From: an uncultured bacterium
GTDB lineage: Bacteria > Bacillota > Clostridia > Lachnospirales > Lachnospiraceae
Assembly: GCA_947383005.1 (NCBI GenBank)
Contig: CANDBT010000046.1
Coordinates: 1-34,632 of the forward strand
DNA: 34,632 nt
Direction: 5' to 3'
Part shown: positions 15,176 to 23,493 of the stretch, piece after piece
Position numbering within the stretch: position 1 is the stretch's first letter
Layout: each line of letters starts with the position of its first letter
Position numbers and translations under genes: made by a program
The notes under the pieces: model-generated
Databases searched by the model: none
The model's input: the letters and a program-made list of their open reading frames with translations, nothing else
What the model was told of the DNA's origin: nothing

Positions 15176-18100
15176 TTACATGGCAATTGCCTGATGCAGG
15201 GTCAATGAGTAAATCATCTGTTCTTTTACCGCCTTTCCCGTAATCTGTTCCAGAGCCAGGCCGTAATATTCTATTTGTTTATGATAATGTTCAATCAATG
15301 TCTGTGCCTTTTGCACCTTATCTGTTTTATAATCAATAAGTACCAAACCATCCTCTTCTTCTATATAAGCATCAATAATTCCCTGGATGATCACCAACTC
15401 ATCAGAATTTCCTGCCCCCATCTTTCTGGCCGGAAGTCCCATAATAAACTGGCGTTCTTTATAAAGACGCCCCTCTTTCTCCGCCCTGCACATCCGTTGC
15501 CCCAAAGGAGATTGGATAAATTTCCATATCTCGCTGCAGCGAATCAAATCCAGGTTTTCCTGGACAAATTTCTTTTTATCCACCAGCATTTCCAGATAGT
15601 GCCGTACATCTTCCCCGCTTTCCATTTGACAAAAAGGCAATAACTGCAACGCCTGATGATATGCTGTTCCCCTGGAAGTCCCATATCCGCGGGATTTCGC
15701 TTCCGTCGCTTCCGTCTCTCCAGCCGTTTTTATCATTGATGGCAATGTCGTATCCGGCCAAGGGGATTCTTTCTGCTCTTTTCCCTTTTTCATCCGCTCT
15801 TCCAGCCATAGCTCCCAAGCCGGATTTAATGGACCCGTATGCTGAAGGCTCTCGGCCGCATCCATTAACTGTCCTTGTTTTTTCAGTTCGGACACGGAAA
15901 TTTCTGTATACAATTTGATATCTGCTTCAAAAGGATAGACAAATTCCAGATTTTTCTCCAGTTGCTTTCGATAATTGGGGTCAAAACATCCCTCCGCTTC
16001 TATATTCAACAATTTTTCTTTATCTCCGGCATTTTTTATCTGCCGGACCAATTCATCGCTGACAATATCAGAAAGAGGGACTTCCGTCATTCTTATTCTT
16101 ACTTTCCCGTCGCCCAGGCTCATCAATAGCCAATCCAGATAAGAATTGGCGGCCGATAAAACCGTAAAGGGAATTTGTCCGTCTATCACAGGCACCTGTT
16201 CATACTTTTCCCGCTTCTTTCCCAGAGAGCGATCTGTCCCTGTCATAATCAGTCTTTCCTTGGCACGGGTCATCGCCACATATAACACCCGCAATTCTTC
16301 TCCCAGGCTGTCCAGATCCATTTTCCTCCGCAGCACATTTTTTTTCAGCGTGGTAGTTTTCAGGCGATGCTCCAAATCCAGATAATCGGTGCCGATACCC
16401 AGCTCCGGGTCAATTAAAACTCTTTTGTACAAATCCTGCCGGTTGAATTTTTTCCCCATACCCGCCAGAAATACAATCGGGAACTCCAAACCTTTGCTCT
16501 TATGGATGCTCATAATCCGAACAGTATTATCTTCCTCTCCCAAGGTGGAAGCTTCTCCGAAGTCTGTGCGGTATTTTTTCAGATTCTCAATATAGCGGAT
16601 AAAATGAAACAATCCCTTATAGCTGGTCTTTTCATAAACAGAAGCCTTTTCCACCAGCATATCCAAATTAGCCCTTCTTGTCTCCCCTGCAGGCATAGCC
16701 GATATATAATCATAATAACCTGTCCCGGCAAACACATGGTAAATCAACTCATGTATAGGAAGATACGTGCTCTCGCTTCGGAACTGTCTCAGCAAAGTCA
16801 AAAATTTACCTAATTTCTGCCGGATAATTTCCCCTTCCTGCTTTGCCTGTTCAGCCTGTCCCTCCTGTTTTTCCTGAAGTTTTTCCACCCACTGATCTTT
16901 TTCCGTTTCCAGGCAATACTTCATTGCCCCATAAATCCCTCTGTCCTGACCCTTATCGGCGCATGTCCCATATACTGCCATCATTTGCGCCATATTTTTG
17001 TCAGACAGCCCAACTATAGCCGATTTCAATACCGAAGCCAACGGAATATCCTGCATGGGATTATCGATGACAGCCAGCATGCTAAGCATGGTTTCTACTT
17101 CCGGCGTATGAAAATATCCCATTCTTGACTCTGCATAAGCCGGTATCCCTTCATTCATCAACACGGACAGCAAGGTCTCCGTCCATCCGCTGGTACTACG
17201 CAGCAAAATCACCATATCCCGATACTGTGCTGTCCGGTAACAGCCGGCTTCCCCCAGATTTTTGTCCCAAACCTGAATTCCATTTTCCTTATCCGTCATC
17301 TCCCGGATTTTCGCAGCAATCAGCTTTGCTTCCAATTCCCTGGCCGTATAATCCGCCGCATCTTCCTCCATTTGCGTCAGAATCTCCGTTCCCGTATCCA
17401 CTACCAAAAGTTCAGGACAATCGATTTCCGGCCCTTCAGCAAATTGTGCTCCCGGATGGAGAGCCGTCTCCTCCGTATAACGGATATTACCCAGGTTTTC
17501 CGTCATAATCCGGTAAAATACATCATTGATTCCTGCCAATACCTGCTCGCGGCTGCGGAAGTTTTTATGAAGCTCAATTTTTCTGCCTCTTATTCCCTGG
17601 ACTGTACTTGCTCCGGCTTCCTTATCTCCCTCTGTCTTCGTATCCAGCCCTGCCCGAATATAGGAATGATACTTTTCCAAGAACAATTCCGGCCGCGCCA
17701 AACGGAATTTATAAATACTTTGTTTAACATCGCCCACCATAAATACGTTAGGATGGCCGAAACGCTCTCTCGACACGGCGCCTAAAAGCGCTTCCTGCAC
17801 CAAATTGCTGTCCTGATATTCGTCTACCAGCACTTCCTCATACTGCATAGCAATCTGATCTGCCGCTTCCGTGTAGCGGATTTCCCCGGACTCAAAATGA
17901 ATCAGCACTTTCAGTGCCTCATGTTCCAAATCATTGAAATCCACCAGATTCCGATCCCGCTTTTTTTCCTGGAAGCGCCGGGAAAATTCTTCTGCCAGCC
18001 CCAGCAAAGTTTCCACCACTCCGCTGGTTCCCGCCATATCTTTAATCATTTCCTCCCATTCCCCAAAGGCATATAACTCTTTCATCTTGGCGACAGCTTT

Positions 18101-19021
18101 TTTTATCCGATCACGGCATCCTGTCACATAAGCCTTTTTTTCCTGATCTGCTTCTTTGCTGCGCACCGTCGCCAACCGGCACCAGACAACCGCAGACAAA
18201 GCTTTTAAGAGATCCGGAAAGTCCCCTGCCTCTCCCACAGCCGAAAGCAACCGGTAATCTTCCTGCAGCATAGGCTCGTATACACATATATAGTCATCCT
18301 CCCTGCATATCCGGATAGCATCAATAAGCTGCTGCTTCCATTCCTTCACCTGCCGTTTTATATCTTCCATCAAAAAATCCATCCAGGGAAACTGTCTGGC
18401 GGCCTTATCGTCTTCCGGTTCACGAAGCTCCTGACGGCATCTGGCAAACCACTGGCCGGGATAAGGATTGCTCTGAGAAAAGGTATATACCTGCATAATA
18501 TACTCCTCGATTCCGGCATCACTCTTCCCTTGAGCATAGGTTTCAACAAAACGCTCAAAATTCTCCCCGCCATGTTCATAACAATCTTCCAATAGCTCCT
18601 GCATGGCATCGGCTCTCAGCAGCAAAAGTTCCCCTTCATCGCCGATTTGAAAAGCCGGATCCAAATCAAGCAGGTTAAAATGATTACGGATTAAGTTCAC
18701 GCAAAAGCTGTCAATAGTCGTAATCTGTGCATGATGAACCAACGCTGCCTGGGTCTGGAGATGTTCATCTTCAGGCGTTTCCCTCAGCTTCCGCTCAATG
18801 GCATAGCCAATCCGCTCCCTCATTTCCGCAGCCGCCGCATTGGTAAAAGTCATCACCAGCAATCGATCAATATCCAACGGATGTTCTTTATCTGTCACCA
18901 TCTGAATAATCCGTTCTACCAATACCGCCGTCTTTCCGCTCCCGGCCGCTGCGCTGACTAACAGGTTGCTCCCCCGGCTTTCAATGACCTGACTCTGCTC
19001 CCTGGTCCATTCTACTGACAT
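15176..19021 (-). CDS. addA: ATP-dependent helicase/nuclease subunit A, AddA
   Basis: 1281 residues, the Firmicute AddA size. AddAB resects double-strand breaks and makes 3' tails for RecA, stopping at a Chi-like site. The UvrD-type helicase core starts SVEWTREQSQVIES with Walker A SAAAGSGKT at 23-31, and Walker B is EVLVDEYQDSN. Later motifs include HKNFRS and VRIMSIHKSKGLEFP. The C-terminal RecB-like nuclease domain has RGTAYHQALQLLPF and LVLIDYKTDK, with the catalytic Asp near residue 1230. Its ATG overlaps the addB stop by ten bases, with GGAGG six bases upstream, so the subunits are translationally linked. Confidence 0.97.
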   Translation of the reverse strand: MSVEWTREQSQVIESRGSNLLVSAAAGSGKTAVLVERIIQMVTDKEHPLDIDRLLVMTFTNAAAAEMRERIGYAIERKLRETPEDEHLQTQAALVHHAQITTIDSFCVNLIRNHFNLLDLDPAFQIGDEGELLLLRADAMQELLEDCYEHGGENFERFVETYAQGKSDAGIEEYIMQVYTFSQSNPYPGQWFARCRQELREPEDDKAARQFPWMDFLMEDIKRQVKEWKQQLIDAIRICREDDYICVYEPMLQEDYRLLSAVGEAGDFPDLLKALSAVVWCRLATVRSKEADQEKKAYVTGCRDRIKKAVAKMKELYAFGEWEEMIKDMAGTSGVVETLLGLAEEFSRRFQEKKRDRNLVDFNDLEHEALKVLIHFESGEIRYTEAADQIAMQYEEVLVDEYQDSNLVQEALLGAVSRERFGHPNVFMVGDVKQSIYKFRLARPELFLEKYHSYIRAGLDTKTEGDKEAGASTVQGIRGRKIELHKNFRSREQVLAGINDVFYRIMTENLGNIRYTEETALHPGAQFAEGPEIDCPELLVVDTGTEILTQMEEDAADYTARELEAKLIAAKIREMTDKENGIQVWDKNLGEAGCYRTAQYRDMVILLRSTSGWTETLLSVLMNEGIPAYAESRMGYFHTPEVETMLSMLAVIDNPMQDIPLASVLKSAIVGLSDKNMAQMMAVYGTCADKGQDRGIYGAMKYCLETEKDQWVEKLQEKQEGQAEQAKQEGEIIRQKLGKFLTLLRQFRSESTYLPIHELIYHVFAGTGYYDYISAMPAGETRRANLDMLVEKASVYEKTSYKGLFHFIRYIENLKKYRTDFGEASTLGEEDNTVRIMSIHKSKGLEFPIVFLAGMGKKFNRQDLYKRVLIDPELGIGTDYLDLEHRLKTTTLKKNVLRRKMDLDSLGEELRVLYVAMTRAKERLIMTGTDRSLGKKREKYEQVPVIDGQIPFTVLSAANSYLDWLLMSLGDGKVRIRMTEVPLSDIVSDELVRQIKNAGDKEKLLNIEAEGCFDPNYRKQLEKNLEFVYPFEADIKLYTEISVSELKKQGQLMDAAESLQHTGPLNPAWELWLEERMKKGKEQKESPWPDTTLPSMIKTAGETEATEAKSRGYGTSRGTAYHQALQLLPFCQMESGEDVRHYLEMLVDKKKFVQENLDLIRCSEIWKFIQSPLGQRMCRAEKEGRLYKERQFIMGLPARKMGAGNSDELVIIQGIIDAYIEEEDGLVLIDYKTDKVQKAQTLIEHYHKQIEYYGLALEQITGKAVKEQMIYSLTLHQAIAM

Positions 19022-22000
19022 AATTCCTCCCAGATCTCTTCTGTTTTTTTGCTTTTCAGCCTCCGGTATTCATAACCGGAAGTTTTTTTGTCAAAGCCAC
19101 ATACTGCATGATACGGACAATAATCACAAGCCGTCCTCACACCGCTTTTATATGGCTCAACCCCGATTTCTCCCCGCAAGATATCCTGCCCTGCCTCTCT
19201 CACCTTTTCATGTACATAACGACGCAGATATGCAAAACGCTCTCCGTTAGCTACGGAAGATCTTCCTTGCTGCACTTCCTCGTTTTTTAACACTACGGGG
19301 ATAATATCCGATTCCTTCTCAATCGAAGAATCCAAATGACGAATGACTTTTATCTCACTGTTGATCAGGCCATTCATCCGTAATTTCTGCAGAATTTCCC
19401 GCTCTATAGCCTCTCTGTCCGGCTCTCCCTCTCCGCCCGCCATCTTTCCCTCTTTGTCTGCCAACGGATCGGCAATATTGTAATAGAGAATTCCTGCGGG
19501 AAGCACTTCCTTATTCGGATACCGGCGGCTGGTCATTTCCAATACGGCATCCATATAGACAACTAACTGCAGTTGCAGCCCATAGTAAATAGCCAAAAGG
19601 TCAAAAGACGTGCTGCCGGATTTGTAATCGATAATCTTTACATATACCTGTTTCCCGTCCTCACACAAATCAAGACGGTCAATCCGTCCGCGCAAATGCA
19701 GCTCCTCATCCGCAGAAAGCGAAATTTTCATCGCTTCCAAATTATCGGCAGCCGAAAAAGACACTTCAAAGCCTGCCGGCACAAAATCCCCCCGCAAAAT
19801 CTGCTGCTGCAGCGCCCATATCGTCCGTTGAGTAATATTCTCTACCCTCTGCGCCAGATAAGCGTTCCGGGAGGAGCTGCCCAAAATAGTATTACCGTAT
19901 TCTGAAGTAACTCGCTCCACACATTGATGTACCAACGCCTTTCGCTCTTCCTCCGTAATTGTACGCCAATCTTTCCCTTCCGCCTGAACCTGGCGAAAAC
20001 ATTGGTCTATGGAATAATGGAACAAATTGCCTAAATCCGCCGCGGCCAATTCATATCTCTGCCGCTCCATCAGTTCCAGGCCATATTTCAAAAAGTGGCC
20101 ATAAGCACAAGCGGCATACTGCTCCAGCCGGGTCACGCTTCCGCTTAAAATATTTCCGTACAAAGCCCGCGCTACCGCATGGCCAATCCCTTGTTTTTCA
20201 TAAATATAAAAAGCAGCTTCCACCAGGTTTTTGACTGCCTCCCGATAATCCGGAGAAGCATAAAACCATCGGTACAATTCGAAAAACTGCTGTTCTGTCA
20301 CATTTTTATCCGAAGAATCCTCTGCCTGAGAAAATTCTCCCAACCGAAACTTACGTAGCCTGTCAATCAACTGCTGCCATCCTTCCCGGGAAGAATAAGC
20401 GATTTTTACATTTTCTTGTTCCCCTTCCCCTTTTAATCCGGGAAACATCTTCTGCATCTCCCCGATCAAATAAGACGCCCTGCGGCTTTTTCCGTCGGAA
20501 CCAACGGCAGCATAGGATAAAATCAATTTTTCCGACGGCTTCGTCATCATCAAATACAGGTAGAATCTCTGCTGAAAACTATCCTCCCTGGCCGAAGGTG
20601 CCAATTCCACATCATGAATACTGAAAAACTCCCTCTCCTGGTCGGAAAGCAGGCTACCCCCGCTCTTCCGCATAGGAATAATACCATCATTGATCCCCAC
20701 AAAAAACAATACCCGGATATGTGCCAGCCTGCTTCGGGTAATATCGCCCACCACGATCCGGTCTACCGTAGCCGGTATTGCTCCTACAGAAATCTCGCTG
20801 AAACCGGCATCCAAAATTTCCATAAACTCCTTCCGCCCTACCTGCTCTTCCCCCAGCAGATCTGCCAGACGTTCCAAAAGATCATCGATCAGCTCATAAA
20901 CCTGACCATATTCTTTAGCCAAACGATATTCCCCGCGGCTGGTAAAATATTCCTGATATGCCTCAAGCTTTTCCTGTACCTGGCATGTTTCCAAAAGCTG
21001 TCTGACTGCCTGCACCCGCCCGGCCACCGTAATATGCTCCTGTCCGAAAGCTTCCCGCAAATCAAACAAAGGCTTCATGACCTGATCCCGAAAACTGTTG
21101 ATCTCTGTCAGATTATACCCTGCCAGGCCGCGGCAAGTCCTCTCCCATGTCTCCTGCCACCGTTTATAACCCCGAATTCCCATCGCCAACACATAATTTT
21201 CCATCCTGTCGGTCATCTCCCGATTGATGGCAACCAACCCGCTCCGCAGAAAACGAAACACACTCTCATAAGAAAAGTCCCGCCGCACAACTTCCAAAGA
21301 TGCACGAATCAGCTCAGCCATAGGATTATCCAGAATATTTTTCTTATCGTCAATGAAAAAAGGAATACCGCTGCGTTCTAACTGCCCGGCAATCTCATTT
21401 CCGTATCCGGCCAAATCCCCAGTTACGATAGCCATATCCCTGTACCGCATTCCGCTATCTCGAAGAAGTCCCTGTATCCGATGGATCACATAACGGATTT
21501 CCTCAGAAGGATTAGCAGCCTGATGCAACTCTATCCCCCCGTGACATCTCCCTTTATACTCATTTTCCCGCCGATAACGAAACAAATTCGCCTCCAAAAA
21601 CGCAAGCTCCGGACTTTGCAAAAAACGCGGAAATATTTTACCGTTCTTTGTTTCTTGTCCGCTCATCCACCGATCAGGAAGCTTTTTTACCTGGTTTTCT
21701 TCCGCCAGCCGTGTCAACCGGCACACGATTTGGCTGCTCATATAAAAGAGATTCTGCATCCCCGGCCTTTTGTACAGAGAAACAGAAAGGTCTGCAGTAA
21801 CCGTCACTACCACCTGCTGCGCATAGAGCAAAAACATTTGCAGCAGCCGATATTGTACCGGCATAAAACCGGCATAGCCATCCAGGGCAATAATGCTGTT
21901 TTTCACCAACTGTGATTGCGGAAGCACACGGCACAACACGTCCAAAACCTCTTCCGTAGTGATATAATGTCCGGCAATATAATCGGCAAATCCCTGGAAT

Positions 22001-22482
22001 ATCACCGCAAAATCCTCTAACTTTTGCCGAAACAAAGGTATTTTGGCAAGGAGCGCCATTTCCCGGAGAATTTCAGGAGTTACTCCATATTGATAAAATT
22101 CGGATAAAGTGGATTTCAACTGATTGATAAAACCAGTCTGGCCCAAATGGCCTTGAAATAAGATCAAATTCCGACGATGATTAGCTGCCACCTTCCGCAG
22201 CACCATAGACTTGCCCATATCATCTAAAATCTGCAGGTTTTCTACTGCCAGCTCTTCAAATATCCGGTAGGCAAGCCGCTGAAAACTGACTACATCAATA
22301 TTCATGGTTCCGTGATTGGGATGGAGTGTCACAATATCTTTTTGCGCCTGCATAGTAAACTGTTCTGGCACAATAATAAAATACATCCGATCCGGACGCT
22401 TTATCGACGCCTGTATCACATGCTCATACAAATACGTCGTCTTTCCTGAACCGGAAGCGCCCAAAATTAATTGCAACGACAT
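19012..22482 (-). CDS. addB: ATP-dependent helicase/nuclease subunit B, AddB
   Basis: 1156 residues from the chosen start. Walker A GASGSGKT is at residues 8-15, next to the N-terminus as in other AddB proteins, and a degenerate helicase fold follows. The C-terminal nuclease has VKIIDYKSGS. Cysteines of the AddB iron-sulfur cluster appear as YAACAYGHFLKYGL upstream and ACDYCPYHAVCGF near the end. AddB recognises Chi and contributes one nuclease activity. The ATG at 22482 is chosen over a start 35 codons upstream because GAGGAG lies eight bases before it and the family begins MSLQLILGASGSGKT. Confidence 0.97.
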   Translation of the reverse strand: MSLQLILGASGSGKTTYLYEHVIQASIKRPDRMYFIIVPEQFTMQAQKDIVTLHPNHGTMNIDVVSFQRLAYRIFEELAVENLQILDDMGKSMVLRKVAANHRRNLILFQGHLGQTGFINQLKSTLSEFYQYGVTPEILREMALLAKIPLFRQKLEDFAVIFQGFADYIAGHYITTEEVLDVLCRVLPQSQLVKNSIIALDGYAGFMPVQYRLLQMFLLYAQQVVVTVTADLSVSLYKRPGMQNLFYMSSQIVCRLTRLAEENQVKKLPDRWMSGQETKNGKIFPRFLQSPELAFLEANLFRYRRENEYKGRCHGGIELHQAANPSEEIRYVIHRIQGLLRDSGMRYRDMAIVTGDLAGYGNEIAGQLERSGIPFFIDDKKNILDNPMAELIRASLEVVRRDFSYESVFRFLRSGLVAINREMTDRMENYVLAMGIRGYKRWQETWERTCRGLAGYNLTEINSFRDQVMKPLFDLREAFGQEHITVAGRVQAVRQLLETCQVQEKLEAYQEYFTSRGEYRLAKEYGQVYELIDDLLERLADLLGEEQVGRKEFMEILDAGFSEISVGAIPATVDRIVVGDITRSRLAHIRVLFFVGINDGIIPMRKSGGSLLSDQEREFFSIHDVELAPSAREDSFQQRFYLYLMMTKPSEKLILSYAAVGSDGKSRRASYLIGEMQKMFPGLKGEGEQENVKIAYSSREGWQQLIDRLRKFRLGEFSQAEDSSDKNVTEQQFFELYRWFYASPDYREAVKNLVEAAFYIYEKQGIGHAVARALYGNILSGSVTRLEQYAACAYGHFLKYGLELMERQRYELAAADLGNLFHYSIDQCFRQVQAEGKDWRTITEEERKALVHQCVERVTSEYGNTILGSSSRNAYLAQRVENITQRTIWALQQQILRGDFVPAGFEVSFSAADNLEAMKISLSADEELHLRGRIDRLDLCEDGKQVYVKIIDYKSGSTSFDLLAIYYGLQLQLVVYMDAVLEMTSRRYPNKEVLPAGILYYNIADPLADKEGKMAGGEGEPDREAIEREILQKLRMNGLINSEIKVIRHLDSSIEKESDIIPVVLKNEEVQQGRSSVANGERFAYLRRYVHEKVREAGQDILRGEIGVEPYKSGVRTACDYCPYHAVCGFDKKTSGYEYRRLKSKKTEEIWEELCQ

Positions 22483-22670
22483 AATTTTTACTCCTCTGCT
22501 CTTTTTATGATCATTACTGTTCGCAAGTACCCTGTAACCGCAGCCGCAAAATGCCTTTTTCCGGCACAAACCGGCGCGCAAATACACCGTCTGGACTGTT
22601 ACAATATCATAGCATAAATTTTTCTTTGAGAGAATAGATTATATCAAACATCCCCCCGGAGGGCTTCTCC

Positions 22671-23105
22671 ATGAGTTCCAAAACCAAAATTGTCGTGCTG
22701 CGAATGAAAGAAATTATATACACGGCTATCTTTATCGGCCTGGGCATACTGCTGGTCATGCTGCTCTTCATTATGTTCCGACCTAAAAATGATCTGCCCG
22801 CATCATCAGAACAGGTTCTTTACATACCGGGCATTTACTCGTCTTCCCTTATCTTAGGCTCGCAAGAAGTTAATGTAGAAGTGGCTGTAGATGCCAACCG
22901 TATCACTTCTATTTCAATGGTGCCTTTAAGCGACTCCGTTGCCACTATGTATCCGCTGGTTCAGCCATCTCTGCAAAATCTGACCCAGCAAATCTGCGAT
23001 ACCCAGTCCACAAAAAATTTGACTTACCCCGATGAAACACGCTACACTTCACTGGCGCTGCTTCAAGCCATCGAACATGCTTTAGAGAAAGCCTACAGCA
23101 AATGA
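22671..23105 (+). CDS. Small membrane-anchored protein with possible FMN-binding-like domain
   Basis: 144 residues. One membrane helix (about residues 14-37) is followed by an extracytoplasmic domain of about 100 residues. YIPGIYSSSLILGSQEVNVEVAVDANRITSISM resembles the opening strands of FMN_bind domains (GxYxG... VxVxVxxGxIxxI). The threonine motif used for covalent flavin attachment is not seen, so flavin binding is doubtful. GGAGG eight bases before the ATG supports the start. It is divergent from addB with a 188-base shared upstream region. I do not recognise a specific family. Confidence 0.75.
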   Translation: MSSKTKIVVLRMKEIIYTAIFIGLGILLVMLLFIMFRPKNDLPASSEQVLYIPGIYSSSLILGSQEVNVEVAVDANRITSISMVPLSDSVATMYPLVQPSLQNLTQQICDTQSTKNLTYPDETRYTSLALLQAIEHALEKAYSK

Positions 23106-23493
23106 ATTTTCGATACCTATTCGTTGACCGGGGAGGGAAAAATTCACCCTCCCCGCCGCACGGCCCGCATGCGGCGCCAGCAGCAATTTCCCTATGTGAG
23201 ACTTTGCAATCGAGCAGAAGAAGTTACTACCCACGCTGTCACGCGGCCCGCATGCTGCATCAGCAGCAAACTTCCCTATGCGGACCTGCGTATAATCGAG
23301 TAGGGGAGGCTGCTTCCCCTACTCGCCGCGCGCCCCATGCACCGCTTCTACGGCATATTCCTCTATGCGGGCCTGTGCATAAACAAGGGGCCAAATATAT
23401 TTTGACCCCCGATACCTACGAATCGTTCTGTACTATATGAACCTGCTCTTTCGCGCCGATACAACCGCCGCCCGGAAACGTTGCAAATAAGCT
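23106..23493. other. 388-base gap of GC-rich repeats between convergent genes
   Basis: Contains a 9-bp hairpin (CGGGGAGGG at 23129-23137 with CCCTCCCCG at 23147-23155), an approximate tandem repeat of about 84 bases (23155-23400), and a perfect 11-bp hairpin (CGAGTAGGGGA at 23297-23307 with TCCCCTACTCG at 23315-23325). No convincing gene was found. The plus-strand frame 23102-23440 is built from the repeat. Confidence 0.6.
23155..23400 (+). repeat. About 84-base tandem repeat, three degenerate units
   Basis: Units begin near 23161, 23244 and 23328 and share cggcccgcatgc, cagcagcaa and ttccctatg in the same order, with the third unit most diverged. A lone related segment (cagcggcaaactcccctatgcgg) is at 33802-33824. 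The first and second hairpins in this gap fall between units. Confidence 0.6.

Noticed and set aside
20614-21381. 255-residue frame antisense to addB
   Set aside because: It lies wholly within the clear AddB frame on the other strand, with composition typical of an antisense shadow.
23102-23440. 112-residue open frame over the GC-rich repeats
   Set aside because: It is made of the 84-base tandem repeat, has no ribosome site or family similarity, and overlaps the end of the upstream gene.
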